Positions 26,385 through 34,464 of a DNA stretch of 64,000 bases are shown piece by piece (within the stretch, counting starts at the first letter, position 1; every line of letters starts with the position of its first letter). The translations under genes and the position numbers were made by a program. The stretch lies in contig JAXLYE010000004.1 of assembly GCA_046351595.1 (NCBI GenBank), forward strand, positions 496,001 through 560,000, given 5' to 3'. Under the pieces are notes generated by a model. That model had not been told where the DNA came from, did no database searches, and saw nothing but the letters and a program-made list of their open reading frames with translations. The stretch is from JAXLYE01 sp046351595 (GTDB taxonomy: Bacteria > Myxococcota_A > Polyangia > Palsa-1104 > JAEUJZ01).

Positions 26385-26417
26385 GCAGGTCCGGCGGAGC
26401 CCTCCGCCGTCGCGGGG

Positions 26418-26822
26418 TCACTGCGGCTGGCCCGCCTCCTGGGCGCGCCGGTTCTGTTCGATCCAGGCGCGCGCGTCCTGCTCGGTCGCCACGGAGGTGA
26501 GGGCGAGCTCGCTCCGCCCCAGCATGTTGATGGCGCGCAGCAGCAGCGTCCACATCGCGCGCGTCATGAAGCTGCTGCCGTACAGCGCGACCCCGTGGAT
26601 CCGGTGCTCCTGGTGCCAGCGCGAGATCCAGCGCCGCCCCTGCGGCTGAATCACGCCCGCATCCTTCATATTTCCCAGCACGTAGACCGGACGTGAGTCC
26701 TTCAGGGCGGCCTCCAAGAGGCCATGGAATTCAATGATTTCGTTCAGCTCGAAATCGCCGCTGACATGAAGAAGATGGATATCGCCGTCGACTTGATAAG
26801 TATGTTTGCCCAATTGCTTCAT
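26418..26822 (-). CDS. Small STAS/SpoIIAA-like protein
   Basis: Predicted 134 aa. The ATG at 26822 has GAGG five bases upstream; an ATG nine codons earlier has weaker support. The N-terminal HLLHVSGDF, the EFHGLLEAAL helix, the VYVLGNM strand and VALYGSSF give an alternating strand/helix order like a STAS domain with a SpoIIAA-like C-terminus (EQDARAWIEQNR). It is similar in size and layout to 10367-10759. Probably a regulatory or membrane-associated module; no catalytic residues. Confidence 0.6.
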   Translation of the reverse strand: MKQLGKHTYQVDGDIHLLHVSGDFELNEIIEFHGLLEAALKDSRPVYVLGNMKDAGVIQPQGRRWISRWHQEHRIHGVALYGSSFMTRAMWTLLLRAINMLGRSELALTSVATEQDARAWIEQNRRAQEAGQPQ

Positions 26823-27178
26823 AGTTGCCTCTTCATGACCTGACGGCATATGCTTCTACCTTAACGCACATCGGCGGCCGGTCCTGCTCTCCGGCCCGCG
26901 CTCTTCTCGCAAGCCGCGATCCCGCCGCGCCGCGGCCTCGGTCCGTTCCCCCTGCCTATCAAGTATCATCCTTGCCGCCGCGTCACAAGTAGCTACGCGG
27001 CCCGGCGCTCGCGGCCCTTGCAGCGATTGCAGCAATTGCGGCGATTGCATCGGGGCGTTCGACCATTTAGGCTGATAAATGCGCCTTGGGGGGGATCGGC
27101 GTTGGCACATATGTGCTCGGCTATGTGCCTATTTTGGGGGGCGATCCGCCCATTGCAACCACGCGAAAGGAGACGAAC
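26823..27178. other. Intergenic region with palindrome
   Basis: About 356 bp between divergent genes. A 9-bp quasi-repeat of GCGATTGCA type lies near 27019-27051. GCACATATGTGC at 27105-27116 is a perfect 12-bp palindrome 62 bp before the FG-GAP gene start. No coding frame is supported here. Confidence 0.5.
27105..27116. promoter_or_regulatory. Perfect palindrome upstream of FG-GAP gene
   Basis: GCACATATGTGC, AT-centred in a very GC-rich region, sits in the expected promoter zone of the gene starting at 27179. A TGGCAC overlaps it, but the -24/-12 spacing is one base short for sigma-54, so an operator is the likelier reading. Confidence 0.4.
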
Positions 27179-28459
27179 ATGTACGGCTCGCTCCTCCGTC
27201 TGCGCCTCCGGGTCGCCTCGCTGGTCACGTCGCTGGCCGCCTCTCTGGTCGCCTCGCTGGTCACGCCGCTTCTGGCCGCATCGAGCCTGGCTCTCGGCCC
27301 CGCCTGCGGGGACGGCGCGGCGCCGCTGGAGAGCGGAGCGAGCGCCCTCCTTTCCATCGGTCCCGGGAACATGAACGCTGCGGACTGGAACGGTGACTCG
27401 CTGCCGGATCTGTCGGTCGCCAACTTCCTGTCCGCCAACTTCGCGGTCCGTCTGAACGCGGGCACGGACCAGGGCCCGGGCGGCGCTACGTTCCAGGAGT
27501 CGCGGCTCTACCCGGCCGGGCTCTTTCCCTCGTTCATCGCCGCCGCGGACTTCAACCACGATAACCGCCTCGATGCCGCGGTCGTCAACGCGGTCTCGAA
27601 CGATGTCTCGGTGCTGCTCGGCAAGGGCGATGGGTCGTTCCTGGCGACGCGTCAGTACCCGCTCTCCGATCCGCGGAAGCCGCTGCTCGGACTCGGCCTG
27701 GGTCCTTTTTCGATGGTCGCGCGCGACTTCAACCACGATCAGCACCCGGACATCGTGACCAACAACTCGCTGACCAACAACGTCTCGGTCCTCCTCGGAA
27801 CCGGAACGGGGACCTTCCAGGCTGCGAAGACGTATCCGCTCCTGGGGCCCAAGAGCCTGGGGCTGGTCCCCTTCGCCCTCGCCACCGCCGACTTCGACGG
27901 CGACGGCAACTACGATCTCGCGGCCGGCGCGCTCAGCAGCGTCGTCATCCTGAAGGGACGCGCCGACGGCTCGTTCACCGCGGTGCGCGAGTACATGCAC
28001 GGGATCGACACCGCCTGCGTCGATGTCGCCGACTTCGATGGCGACGGCAAGATGGACATCGCCGCGACGGCGACGGTGACCAACAGCTACACCATCCTGC
28101 TCGGCCGCGGCGACGGCAGCTTCACGATCAAGGAAACCCGGCCGGCCGGCGGCACCGCGCCGCAGTGCTTCAGCATCGGTGATCTCGACGGCGATCAGAA
28201 GCTCGACCTGGCCATCGTCAACACCGCGTCGGCCTCCGTCGGCGGCGCCGTCGCGGTGCTGCTCGGCAAGGGCGACGGAACCTTCGCGCAGCCCGTCGCC
28301 TATCCGGTCGGCATCCTGCCCTGGGCCTCTGCAATGGTCGACTTCAACCACGACGGCAACCTGGACGTCGCCGCGTGCAACGCCATAAATTCCTCGGTGT
28401 CGGTGCTGCTCGGAAACGGCGACGGAACGCTGCAGCCGCAGATCATGGTCCCGATGTAG
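27179..28459 (+). CDS. Secreted FG-GAP/VCBS-repeat beta-propeller protein
   Basis: Predicted 426 aa. The ATG at 27179 follows AAAGGAGA. The signal sequence contains an imperfect 12-bp coding repeat (SLVTSLAASLVASLVT) and ends near residue 45. The mature protein is built of about seven FG-GAP/VCBS-type blades with the calcium-loop pattern DFDGDGxxDxA or DFNHDxxxD, followed by VLLGxGDG. This is an integrin-alpha-like beta-propeller, usually extracellular and carbohydrate- or protein-binding. No catalytic domain. Located in the island before the terpene-synthase-like gene. Confidence 0.85.
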   Translation: MYGSLLRLRLRVASLVTSLAASLVASLVTPLLAASSLALGPACGDGAAPLESGASALLSIGPGNMNAADWNGDSLPDLSVANFLSANFAVRLNAGTDQGPGGATFQESRLYPAGLFPSFIAAADFNHDNRLDAAVVNAVSNDVSVLLGKGDGSFLATRQYPLSDPRKPLLGLGLGPFSMVARDFNHDQHPDIVTNNSLTNNVSVLLGTGTGTFQAAKTYPLLGPKSLGLVPFALATADFDGDGNYDLAAGALSSVVILKGRADGSFTAVREYMHGIDTACVDVADFDGDGKMDIAATATVTNSYTILLGRGDGSFTIKETRPAGGTAPQCFSIGDLDGDQKLDLAIVNTASASVGGAVAVLLGKGDGTFAQPVAYPVGILPWASAMVDFNHDGNLDVAACNAINSSVSVLLGNGDGTLQPQIMVPM

Positions 28460-28543
28460 CGGCGTGTCGGGGGCGCCGCGGTGATGCCGGCAGACAGTGC
28501 CCTGCCGCGTCGCCGCGCTGATAAGATCCGGACGGGGGTGCGC

Positions 28544-29989
28544 ATGGATCCGCGGCTGCGGCTTCGTCGCATGATCGGCGAGCTCGATCTCGATCCGCTG
28601 CGCGCGCTCGCCGATCGGATCACCGGCGCGCAGTTCGCCGCGCTGTTTCACCCGCGCCCGCGGGAACGCGGCATCTCGCTGCACCTGGGTCCTTATACGA
28701 CTCCGTATCTGGAGGGAGATCAGGGCTCGGACGAGGCGCGGGCGGCGCGTGCCGAGCTGCTCACGCTCAAGCGCGAGCTCGAGCAGGAGCTCACGGACTT
28801 GGAGCGCCGCGCCGGACCCCTGTTCCCTTCCCGCCGCGCCGAGCTGTGCACCCTGACCGCGCAGTTCCTGCTGGCCGTCGCGCCGCGGGATCTGAGCACC
28901 ACGGCGCTGCGTACCTACGGGCTCGGGCTGATCTGGATGTTCGCGGTGGACGACGGGGTCGATCGAGTGACGGCCCGGATCAACGATCTGAACCTGCCGG
29001 GGTGCCGGATGTGGTATCCGCGCGTCGTGCAGCGGCTGGTCGAGCGCCACATCGCGAGCCTGAGAGCGGGGCTGCGCGGGCAGCCGTGCCCTGCGCTCCC
29101 GACGGACTGGCGGGAGGCCGTGCTCGTCGGGACGGAGCTGCCGCTCGGCCGGCTGGAGCGGGGGCTGCACAGCGCGCTCGGCTGGTACATGGGCAGGGGG
29201 ATGCGGAAGCTCTACGCGCTGGGCGGGCTGCTGCACCGCTGCGGCCTGCTCCTGCGGGAGCTCTGCGCGCGTCTTTACAAGACCGCCCCGGAGGCGCTGC
29301 CGGGCGAGGCGTGCCAGGCGCTCGTCCGCGTCGCCGCGCCCTTCGTCAACATCCTGTCCGAGAGCCTCCTCAAGAAGGTGGACGAGGTCGCCGCGGCACC
29401 GACGAGCGCCGAGGCGTATTACGTCCGGCACGCGCAGACGAGCGGCACGCGCATGACCTTCGAGCTCGGCATCCTCATCACCGGGCTCGATCGCCGCCTG
29501 CAGCTGCAGGCGCGCGCGGCGCTGCAGGTCGAGCGCGCGATGGAGCATGCGTATCGCTGCGTCCTTTTGGCAAACGAGAGCTGCTTCGCGCGCGACATCG
29601 GCACGGCCGAGGAGTCGCTGGTGGCGGTCCTGATCGCCGAGGCGCTGCGCGAGGCGGGGCCGGCGCCGTTCCTGGGGACGCAGCGCGCGCACGGCCAGGT
29701 GCTGCGCCGGTACGGACATACGCCCGCGGCGTTCGCGGCGGTAAAGCGCATCTATGCCGATCTGCGGAGCCACCTCTTCGCGCTGCTCGACGCCTGCGAG
29801 GCGCTGCTCGGCACCGCGCCGCCCGACGCTGTGGCGGTCGCGCGCTGCATCGCCGAGACCCTGCTGTTGTGGGCCGTGGGCTATCACCTGCTGAACCCGA
29901 CCTGCAGCCGCTACGGCGACTCGTTTGCGGCCGTCGCGGCGGTGCTGCACGACGACTATGCGCGGTTCCGTCGCGTGGTGCGGCGGTGA
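28544..29989 (+). CDS. Class I terpene-synthase-like protein
   Basis: Predicted 481 aa from ATG 28544; an alternative start at 28481/28484 would add 20 residues. Features like a class I terpenoid cyclase occur in order. There is an aromatic segment (LIWMFAV) followed by DDGVD at residues 136-140, matching the DDxxD metal motif. Then TSGTRMTFELG resembles the effector region. Then NESCFARD at 344-351 resembles the second metal motif N-D-x-x-S-x-x-x-E, but with Phe for Ser and no exact Glu. A late Arg-Tyr pair (SRYGD) follows. The gap between the motifs (about 208 residues) is longer than the usual ~140. Either a divergent terpene synthase or a fold relative without activity. Confidence 0.5.
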   Translation: MDPRLRLRRMIGELDLDPLRALADRITGAQFAALFHPRPRERGISLHLGPYTTPYLEGDQGSDEARAARAELLTLKRELEQELTDLERRAGPLFPSRRAELCTLTAQFLLAVAPRDLSTTALRTYGLGLIWMFAVDDGVDRVTARINDLNLPGCRMWYPRVVQRLVERHIASLRAGLRGQPCPALPTDWREAVLVGTELPLGRLERGLHSALGWYMGRGMRKLYALGGLLHRCGLLLRELCARLYKTAPEALPGEACQALVRVAAPFVNILSESLLKKVDEVAAAPTSAEAYYVRHAQTSGTRMTFELGILITGLDRRLQLQARAALQVERAMEHAYRCVLLANESCFARDIGTAEESLVAVLIAEALREAGPAPFLGTQRAHGQVLRRYGHTPAAFAAVKRIYADLRSHLFALLDACEALLGTAPPDAVAVARCIAETLLLWAVGYHLLNPTCSRYGDSFAAVAAVLHDDYARFRRVVRR

Positions 29990-30409
29990 GGCTGCGGAAC
30001 CGCTGTTCCGCGGGCCCCCAGGCGCAGCGCCGGCGAGGCCGCGGGAGAGCCCTTCGGCCCGTCGCCCCGTCTGTCCGCAGGCGCTCGACGGCGGCTTGAA
30101 TTAAGAAGGCCGCGACGGCGGGGCCGGAATCTGTGCCAGGTACGCCAAGCCTGATTAAGCCGCCCGAGTTCGTTCCCACATCGGACTACGGGAGGCGCGT
30201 GTCATGAAGACAGAGAAAAGGGCTCACCCTGCGGAGCGGACATTATCGGCCGTGAGGGAACGCGGCGAATCCGGCAGCTCGTGCGCGAGTACAGATCCAG
30301 CAGCACCGGATAGCGGCCTTCCTCGGCCCAGAGGTCGTACGGAGAATGCGTACCTCACGCATTGTCCTTGGCGAAGAAGCCCGCTGCAGGCGTGCGCCGT
30401 CCTGCGACG
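29990..30409. other. Intergenic region with possible transposase scrap
   Basis: About 420 bp between the terpene-synthase-like gene and the end of the caspase gene. A short + strand frame opens at 30204 behind GGAGG, but it is Arg/Ser-rich, runs antisense into the caspase 3' end and has no recognisable features, so I do not call it. The minus strand holds a brief IS3-like peptide. Confidence 0.45.
30270..30351 (-). pseudogene. Possible IS3-family transposase remnant
   Basis: On the minus strand a ~27-codon stretch reads YDLWAEEGRYPVLLDLYSR. It resembles the first-Asp core of IS3-type integrase domains (W-x-x-EGWLYL-x-VVLDLYSR). Both ends run out quickly and there is no start. It could be coincidence in GC-rich sequence, but it would fit mobile DNA inside the island. 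Confidence 0.25.
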
Positions 30410-32530
30410 CTACCCGCTGCCGGCGGTTGTCCGCGCAGCCGCTGCTTGGACGCGCAGCGATCGGAGCTCGGTCACCCAGTCACAATCAGGCGGCATCGAC
30501 ATGCGGACGGAGCGCCCGGCCGGCCCGCCGAAGAACGCCGTCGCCAGGATCTGACCGAGCACAGAGCTGCTACCCGTGAAGCCCTGGCTCTCTCCGCGCA
30601 CCCGCTCCTGCAGCAGAGGCTCCAGGTCCATCGGCTGCAGCGTGACGACCAGCAGGTACTCCAGCTGCGCTTCGGTCGGGCGCTGCCCGTCCGCACGTAC
30701 GGGCAGCTCGCGCGGGAAGCGGACCCGGATCGGTCTCCCCTCTCCGAGCCCGATCCGTCCGCTGCCGTGCGCAGCCAGCGGAGCGCTTGCCCCGCGCGGC
30801 GGATAGACCTGCCGGATGCCGGCGGCCTGATCGATCTCAAGCACCGAGACGTAGACCTCGAGCCGCGAGCGGTTGGTGATCTCCAGAGCCAGCTGCGCAC
30901 CGTCTGTGACGATCGGGAGCTCGGTCGGAGCCTTGTGCAGCGCAGTCGGGTCGCCCGATCCGGGCAGCAGGTAGATGGCGAGGTCGAGCTGTCCGCGCAG
31001 CGCGCTGCGTGGGTTGCAGAGGGTGCGGACAAAGTGCCTTCGCACCAGGCGCTCCAGGTTCTTCAGCACGCCCTGCGTCTGCACGCGGCGCAGCGGCGCG
31101 CCCCAGATCTCACCGCCGTCATCGACGATGAGGAAGCAGGTGTGATCCAGCGCGCCGAGCTGCGGGGCGATATCACCGGCTCGGATGTCCTGGCGGGCCG
31201 GGACCAGGTGCACACTCAAGCGCGGCGTCTCTTTACCCGCCACCAGCCGGAGCCAGGGAGAGCTCTGGATCCCGCTCAGCAGATCCTGCAGTTCATCACG
31301 GCTGCCCTTCTGCTGCGGGACCGCCTGCAGCTGCACGACGGCACCGCCCGCGCCGGTGTGATCATAGACCGCGACCGACCACTTCGTATCCAGCGGCTGC
31401 TCGGCGAGGACCGCGCGCCACAGCGGCTCGACCGGCCCGGCGTCGTGGATCAGGTGCGCCTGCGCGCGTGTCGCATCCGACGAGATCACCCGCACCCGGG
31501 GCCGCGCGCTCGCTTCCTCGGTGAGCTCCAGGTGCTGCGTGCCGGGCGGGAACAGCACCCATTCGCTGCTCACCACGACCCCGCGCGGCTTGCCTCCGCT
31601 CAGCCAGACCGTGCGCTCTGCGGTCACGCTCTCGACCAGGACATACGGTGCGATCTCGCGATCGCTCATGTCGAACAGCACCCGCTGCCGCGCGCCTTCG
31701 ATCTGGGGGTGCTGGGTCGGGATCGCTCGAGTCACCGCGCAGGCGGCTCTCTCAAAGACGTCCTGGTAGGTCGATCCGGCGGGTGCGGACAGCAGGGCCT
31801 GCGCCAGCTCATACGTCAGCGCGCCGTGGTGGATCGTCTCTCCACCATCGAACACCGCGACCTCACGCGCCTTTTCCTTCGCCAGGCATGCACCGATGTA
31901 TACGTAGTGATCGCTCGCGGGCAGCCACTCAGCCTGGCTCCCGAGCAGCGGCAGCAACTTCGGGTCGATCGGCGAGGCCGGTAGCTCGGAGAGCGCGCGC
32001 GGATCGGCCGGCAGCCCGCGCTCGCCGCTGAGCACCGGACCCGCCGAGCGGTGCATGGTGGCGGAGTGGCAGCAGTCAAATAGCAGCGTGATGAAGCGTG
32101 TCTTGTTCGCCAGCCGGATCAGCCACAGCCGTAGCTCGTCATCGGTGATGTCGCGGTTCGGGTGCGCGCCGCGCCCGCTGTCGAACGGGATCAGCGTGTC
32201 ATCGAGCTTCGGGTCCAGCTTGGTCCCCTCGCGGTCTGCCATCTGCGAGCCGTGGCCGGCGTAGAACAGGACCACGACATCATCCGGCGCGGTCCGCTCG
32301 ACCAGCGCGTCCAGCTCACGCAAGATCGCCGCGCGCGTCGCTGCCTCGTTGAGCAGGAGCGTCACGCTGGAGCGCGCAAAGCCGAACCGCTCGACGAGCA
32401 GCTGCTGGATGAGCCGTACATCGTTCACGCAGCCGCGCAGATCGTGCGACTCCAGTACGTGCCCGCTGGCGTCTACGTGGCGCAGGAAGGGATAATTCTG
32501 GATTCCGATCAGCAGGGCGTGCCGGTTCAT
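30410..32530 (-). CDS. Caspase-family (C14) peptidase
   Basis: Predicted 706 aa. The ATG at 32530 has GGAG six bases upstream; the frame is open further upstream without support. Residues 1-245 form a caspase-like domain: MNRHALLIGIQNY start, catalytic His93 in FYAGHGSQ and catalytic Cys154 in LFDCCHS, so the dyad is intact. A beta-rich segment near 270-330 (VWLSGGKPRGV then WVLFPPG) resembles the barrel found after bacterial caspases. The rest (about 330-706) has no clear match. It is divergent from the CHAT/STAND operon, with 236 bp between starts. Bacterial caspases of this kind serve as effectors of conflict systems, cleaving proteins after activation; that role here is inference. Confidence 0.88.
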   Translation of the reverse strand: MNRHALLIGIQNYPFLRHVDASGHVLESHDLRGCVNDVRLIQQLLVERFGFARSSVTLLLNEAATRAAILRELDALVERTAPDDVVVLFYAGHGSQMADREGTKLDPKLDDTLIPFDSGRGAHPNRDITDDELRLWLIRLANKTRFITLLFDCCHSATMHRSAGPVLSGERGLPADPRALSELPASPIDPKLLPLLGSQAEWLPASDHYVYIGACLAKEKAREVAVFDGGETIHHGALTYELAQALLSAPAGSTYQDVFERAACAVTRAIPTQHPQIEGARQRVLFDMSDREIAPYVLVESVTAERTVWLSGGKPRGVVVSSEWVLFPPGTQHLELTEEASARPRVRVISSDATRAQAHLIHDAGPVEPLWRAVLAEQPLDTKWSVAVYDHTGAGGAVVQLQAVPQQKGSRDELQDLLSGIQSSPWLRLVAGKETPRLSVHLVPARQDIRAGDIAPQLGALDHTCFLIVDDGGEIWGAPLRRVQTQGVLKNLERLVRRHFVRTLCNPRSALRGQLDLAIYLLPGSGDPTALHKAPTELPIVTDGAQLALEITNRSRLEVYVSVLEIDQAAGIRQVYPPRGASAPLAAHGSGRIGLGEGRPIRVRFPRELPVRADGQRPTEAQLEYLLVVTLQPMDLEPLLQERVRGESQGFTGSSSVLGQILATAFFGGPAGRSVRMSMPPDCDWVTELRSLRVQAAAARTTAGSG

Positions 32531-32731
32531 GTCTGCTCCAGTGCGCGGGTCGTCAGGCCCAGGACCCGCCGGCCGCACGTACCCAATCAGTAACCTTATT
32601 CCGTCCCCCGTTACAGTGCCGCCACGGGGGGGAGACAGCGACCGGCCTGGGGTCCGGTGTGCAGCCACCTCGCGTCGACATCGCTCTGCATTGCGAGCGG
32701 ACCGCCTGACGCTGCGGTGGCTGAGTGCGCG

Positions 32732-32747
32732 TGGCATGGTGATTGCT
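32732..32747 (+). promoter_or_regulatory. Sigma-54-type promoter of the CHAT/STAND operon
   Basis: TGGCAT-N5-TTGCT with GG and GC ten bases apart departs from the consensus at one position. Transcription would begin near 32757, only about ten bases before the ATG at 32767. That agrees with the absence of any ribosome-binding sequence there, and predicts an almost leaderless mRNA. Confidence 0.5.
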
Positions 32748-32766
32748 TTTTTGTCGCCAGACGTTC

Positions 32767-34464
32767 ATGAGTACGACAAAACCTACCATCCTGTTCCTGT
32801 CCGCGAACCCGAGTACCACACGGAGGCTCGAGCTCGGTCAGGAACTGGGCGCGATCAAAGAGCAGCTTCGATCCTGCGGAGCCGAGGACCGGATCGAGCT
32901 GCAGATCGAGCCGGCGCTGCGTGCGGACATGCTGCAGGCGGCCCTGCTGGGACACCGACCGCAGATCGTCCACTTCAGCGCGCACGGCAGTCCCGAGGGA
33001 GAGCTGGAGCTCGGCGGCAGCGGCAGCGAGGATCTGCAGGCCGTCTCGGCCGCGCAGCTGAAGCAGGTATTTGAGGTCCTGGGCAAGGGCATCCTCTGCG
33101 TAGTGCTCAACGCCTGCTACTCTGAGAAGCAGGCAGAGGCCCTGCGCTCGGTCGTTCCCTGCGTGGTGGGCATGTCCCGCGCCGTCAGCGACCCTGCCGC
33201 GCAGACCTTCGCCGCCAGCTTCTACCAGGCGCTGGCCCGCGGAGAGAACGTCGCCACCGCGTTCAAGGTCGGCTGCAATCAGATCGGATTTACGCCCGCG
33301 GCCGAAGAGCAGACCGTGCCGCGCCTGCTGGAGCATGAGGAGCACGGCGCCGAGCACCTGTATCTGTTCCCTCCCGAGCCCGTGAGCGAGCCGCCGGTCA
33401 GCCCCAGGCGGGAGTCCGGAGGCAGCGCAGCGGCTGCGCCAGAGAACGCGAGCTGGGAGGGACTCCTCCGGATGACAACCATCCGTGAGCACCTCTCGAG
33501 CTTTCGCAGCCTGTTCGCCACGGTCAGCGAGCAGATCCGCGAGCTGGCCTGGCACAAGAAGCTGCACGATCTCTTCCAGGAGCTCAACCACCCCTATCAC
33601 AACCTGAAGAACGAGCTGGCCCGGTGTGGCGACACGCCCGATTCCTGGAAGAAGAACAAGAAGTACCTGGTAGGTCATATCAGCCTAACCAAGCTGAAGG
33701 GTCTTGAGATCCTCGCCCACATCGAGTCCGCGCCGCCGCGCGTAAAGACCGTGTTCGAGGGGCGCAAGCGCATCCTGGCCAGCGCCATCCAGATGCTGGA
33801 GAAGGCCCAGAGCAGCGGCGACATCCGCGTGCTGAACACGGCCGTGTACGAGCGGCTGGCCAAGTCGCTTGAAAATGATCCAGCGGTGGCCAACCAGCAC
33901 CTGGTCGAGATCGCAAGAGGCCTGGATCCTCAGCTGGTGCGGGTCGTCGATGCGCTCCAGAGCGCAAATTCAAAACTCAAGACCTCGGTCCACACGGACT
34001 CCCGGGTCCAGTTCCTGGGAGAGCAGATCCTGGAGCTGTCCAGCCTGCGCGAGAGCCTGTCCTGCCTGGTCGGTCAGCACGACTGCTGGCAGTCCTTTGA
34101 CACCTACCTCCGCCCGGTGATCTCGGCGACGACCGTACCCGAGTTCAGATCGGGCTGGGAGCTGATCCGGATGGTCGAGCCCACCATCTTGACCCCGGAG
34201 GTCGAGACCGAGAAGTGGGCGGCTGACCTGAAGAAGAGGAGCGCAGACATCGAGCAGGCGCTGGCCGCGGAGAAACCCGCGGAGGGCTCCGCCAAGGCGA
34301 GCGATGAAGACTGCAGCGTCTTCGGGCTTAATCAGGAGTACTTCGACATCGCCACCATGCGGTTTGAAGAGATCGACAAAGCGCTGCTGCGCGTGTGCGA
34401 GAAGCTGAAAGAAAAGGGCGACCTGTTGGACGTCGCGGTGAGGATGCTCGATGGAAAACCGTAG
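32767..34464 (+). CDS. CHAT-domain protease
   Basis: Predicted 565 aa. The start is set by the domain opening (TKPTILFLSANPSTTRRLELGQE); no Shine-Dalgarno sequence is visible. Residues about 5-200 are a CHAT (caspase-like) domain with His73 in VHFSAHGSP and Cys117 in VLNACYS, the expected dyad, followed by a typical MSRAVSDPAAQTFAASFY segment. Residues about 240-565 are helical and partly coiled, ending in acidic/basic repeats; no second known domain. It overlaps the STAND gene by 14 bp, so both are surely co-translated. CHAT proteases paired with STAND NTPases act as effector and sensor in known bacterial immune and regulated-death systems. Confidence 0.9.
   Translation: MSTTKPTILFLSANPSTTRRLELGQELGAIKEQLRSCGAEDRIELQIEPALRADMLQAALLGHRPQIVHFSAHGSPEGELELGGSGSEDLQAVSAAQLKQVFEVLGKGILCVVLNACYSEKQAEALRSVVPCVVGMSRAVSDPAAQTFAASFYQALARGENVATAFKVGCNQIGFTPAAEEQTVPRLLEHEEHGAEHLYLFPPEPVSEPPVSPRRESGGSAAAAPENASWEGLLRMTTIREHLSSFRSLFATVSEQIRELAWHKKLHDLFQELNHPYHNLKNELARCGDTPDSWKKNKKYLVGHISLTKLKGLEILAHIESAPPRVKTVFEGRKRILASAIQMLEKAQSSGDIRVLNTAVYERLAKSLENDPAVANQHLVEIARGLDPQLVRVVDALQSANSKLKTSVHTDSRVQFLGEQILELSSLRESLSCLVGQHDCWQSFDTYLRPVISATTVPEFRSGWELIRMVEPTILTPEVETEKWAADLKKRSADIEQALAAEKPAEGSAKASDEDCSVFGLNQEYFDIATMRFEEIDKALLRVCEKLKEKGDLLDVAVRMLDGKP

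Noticed and set aside
27103..27117. Sigma-54 promoter before the FG-GAP gene
   Set aside because: TGGCAC is present, but the GG-to-GC distance is nine instead of ten bases; the perfect palindrome explains the sequence better.
30204..30554. Small gene on the plus strand behind GGAGG
   Set aside because: Arg/Ser-rich composition, antisense overlap with the caspase 3' end and no recognisable motif; the site is probably chance.
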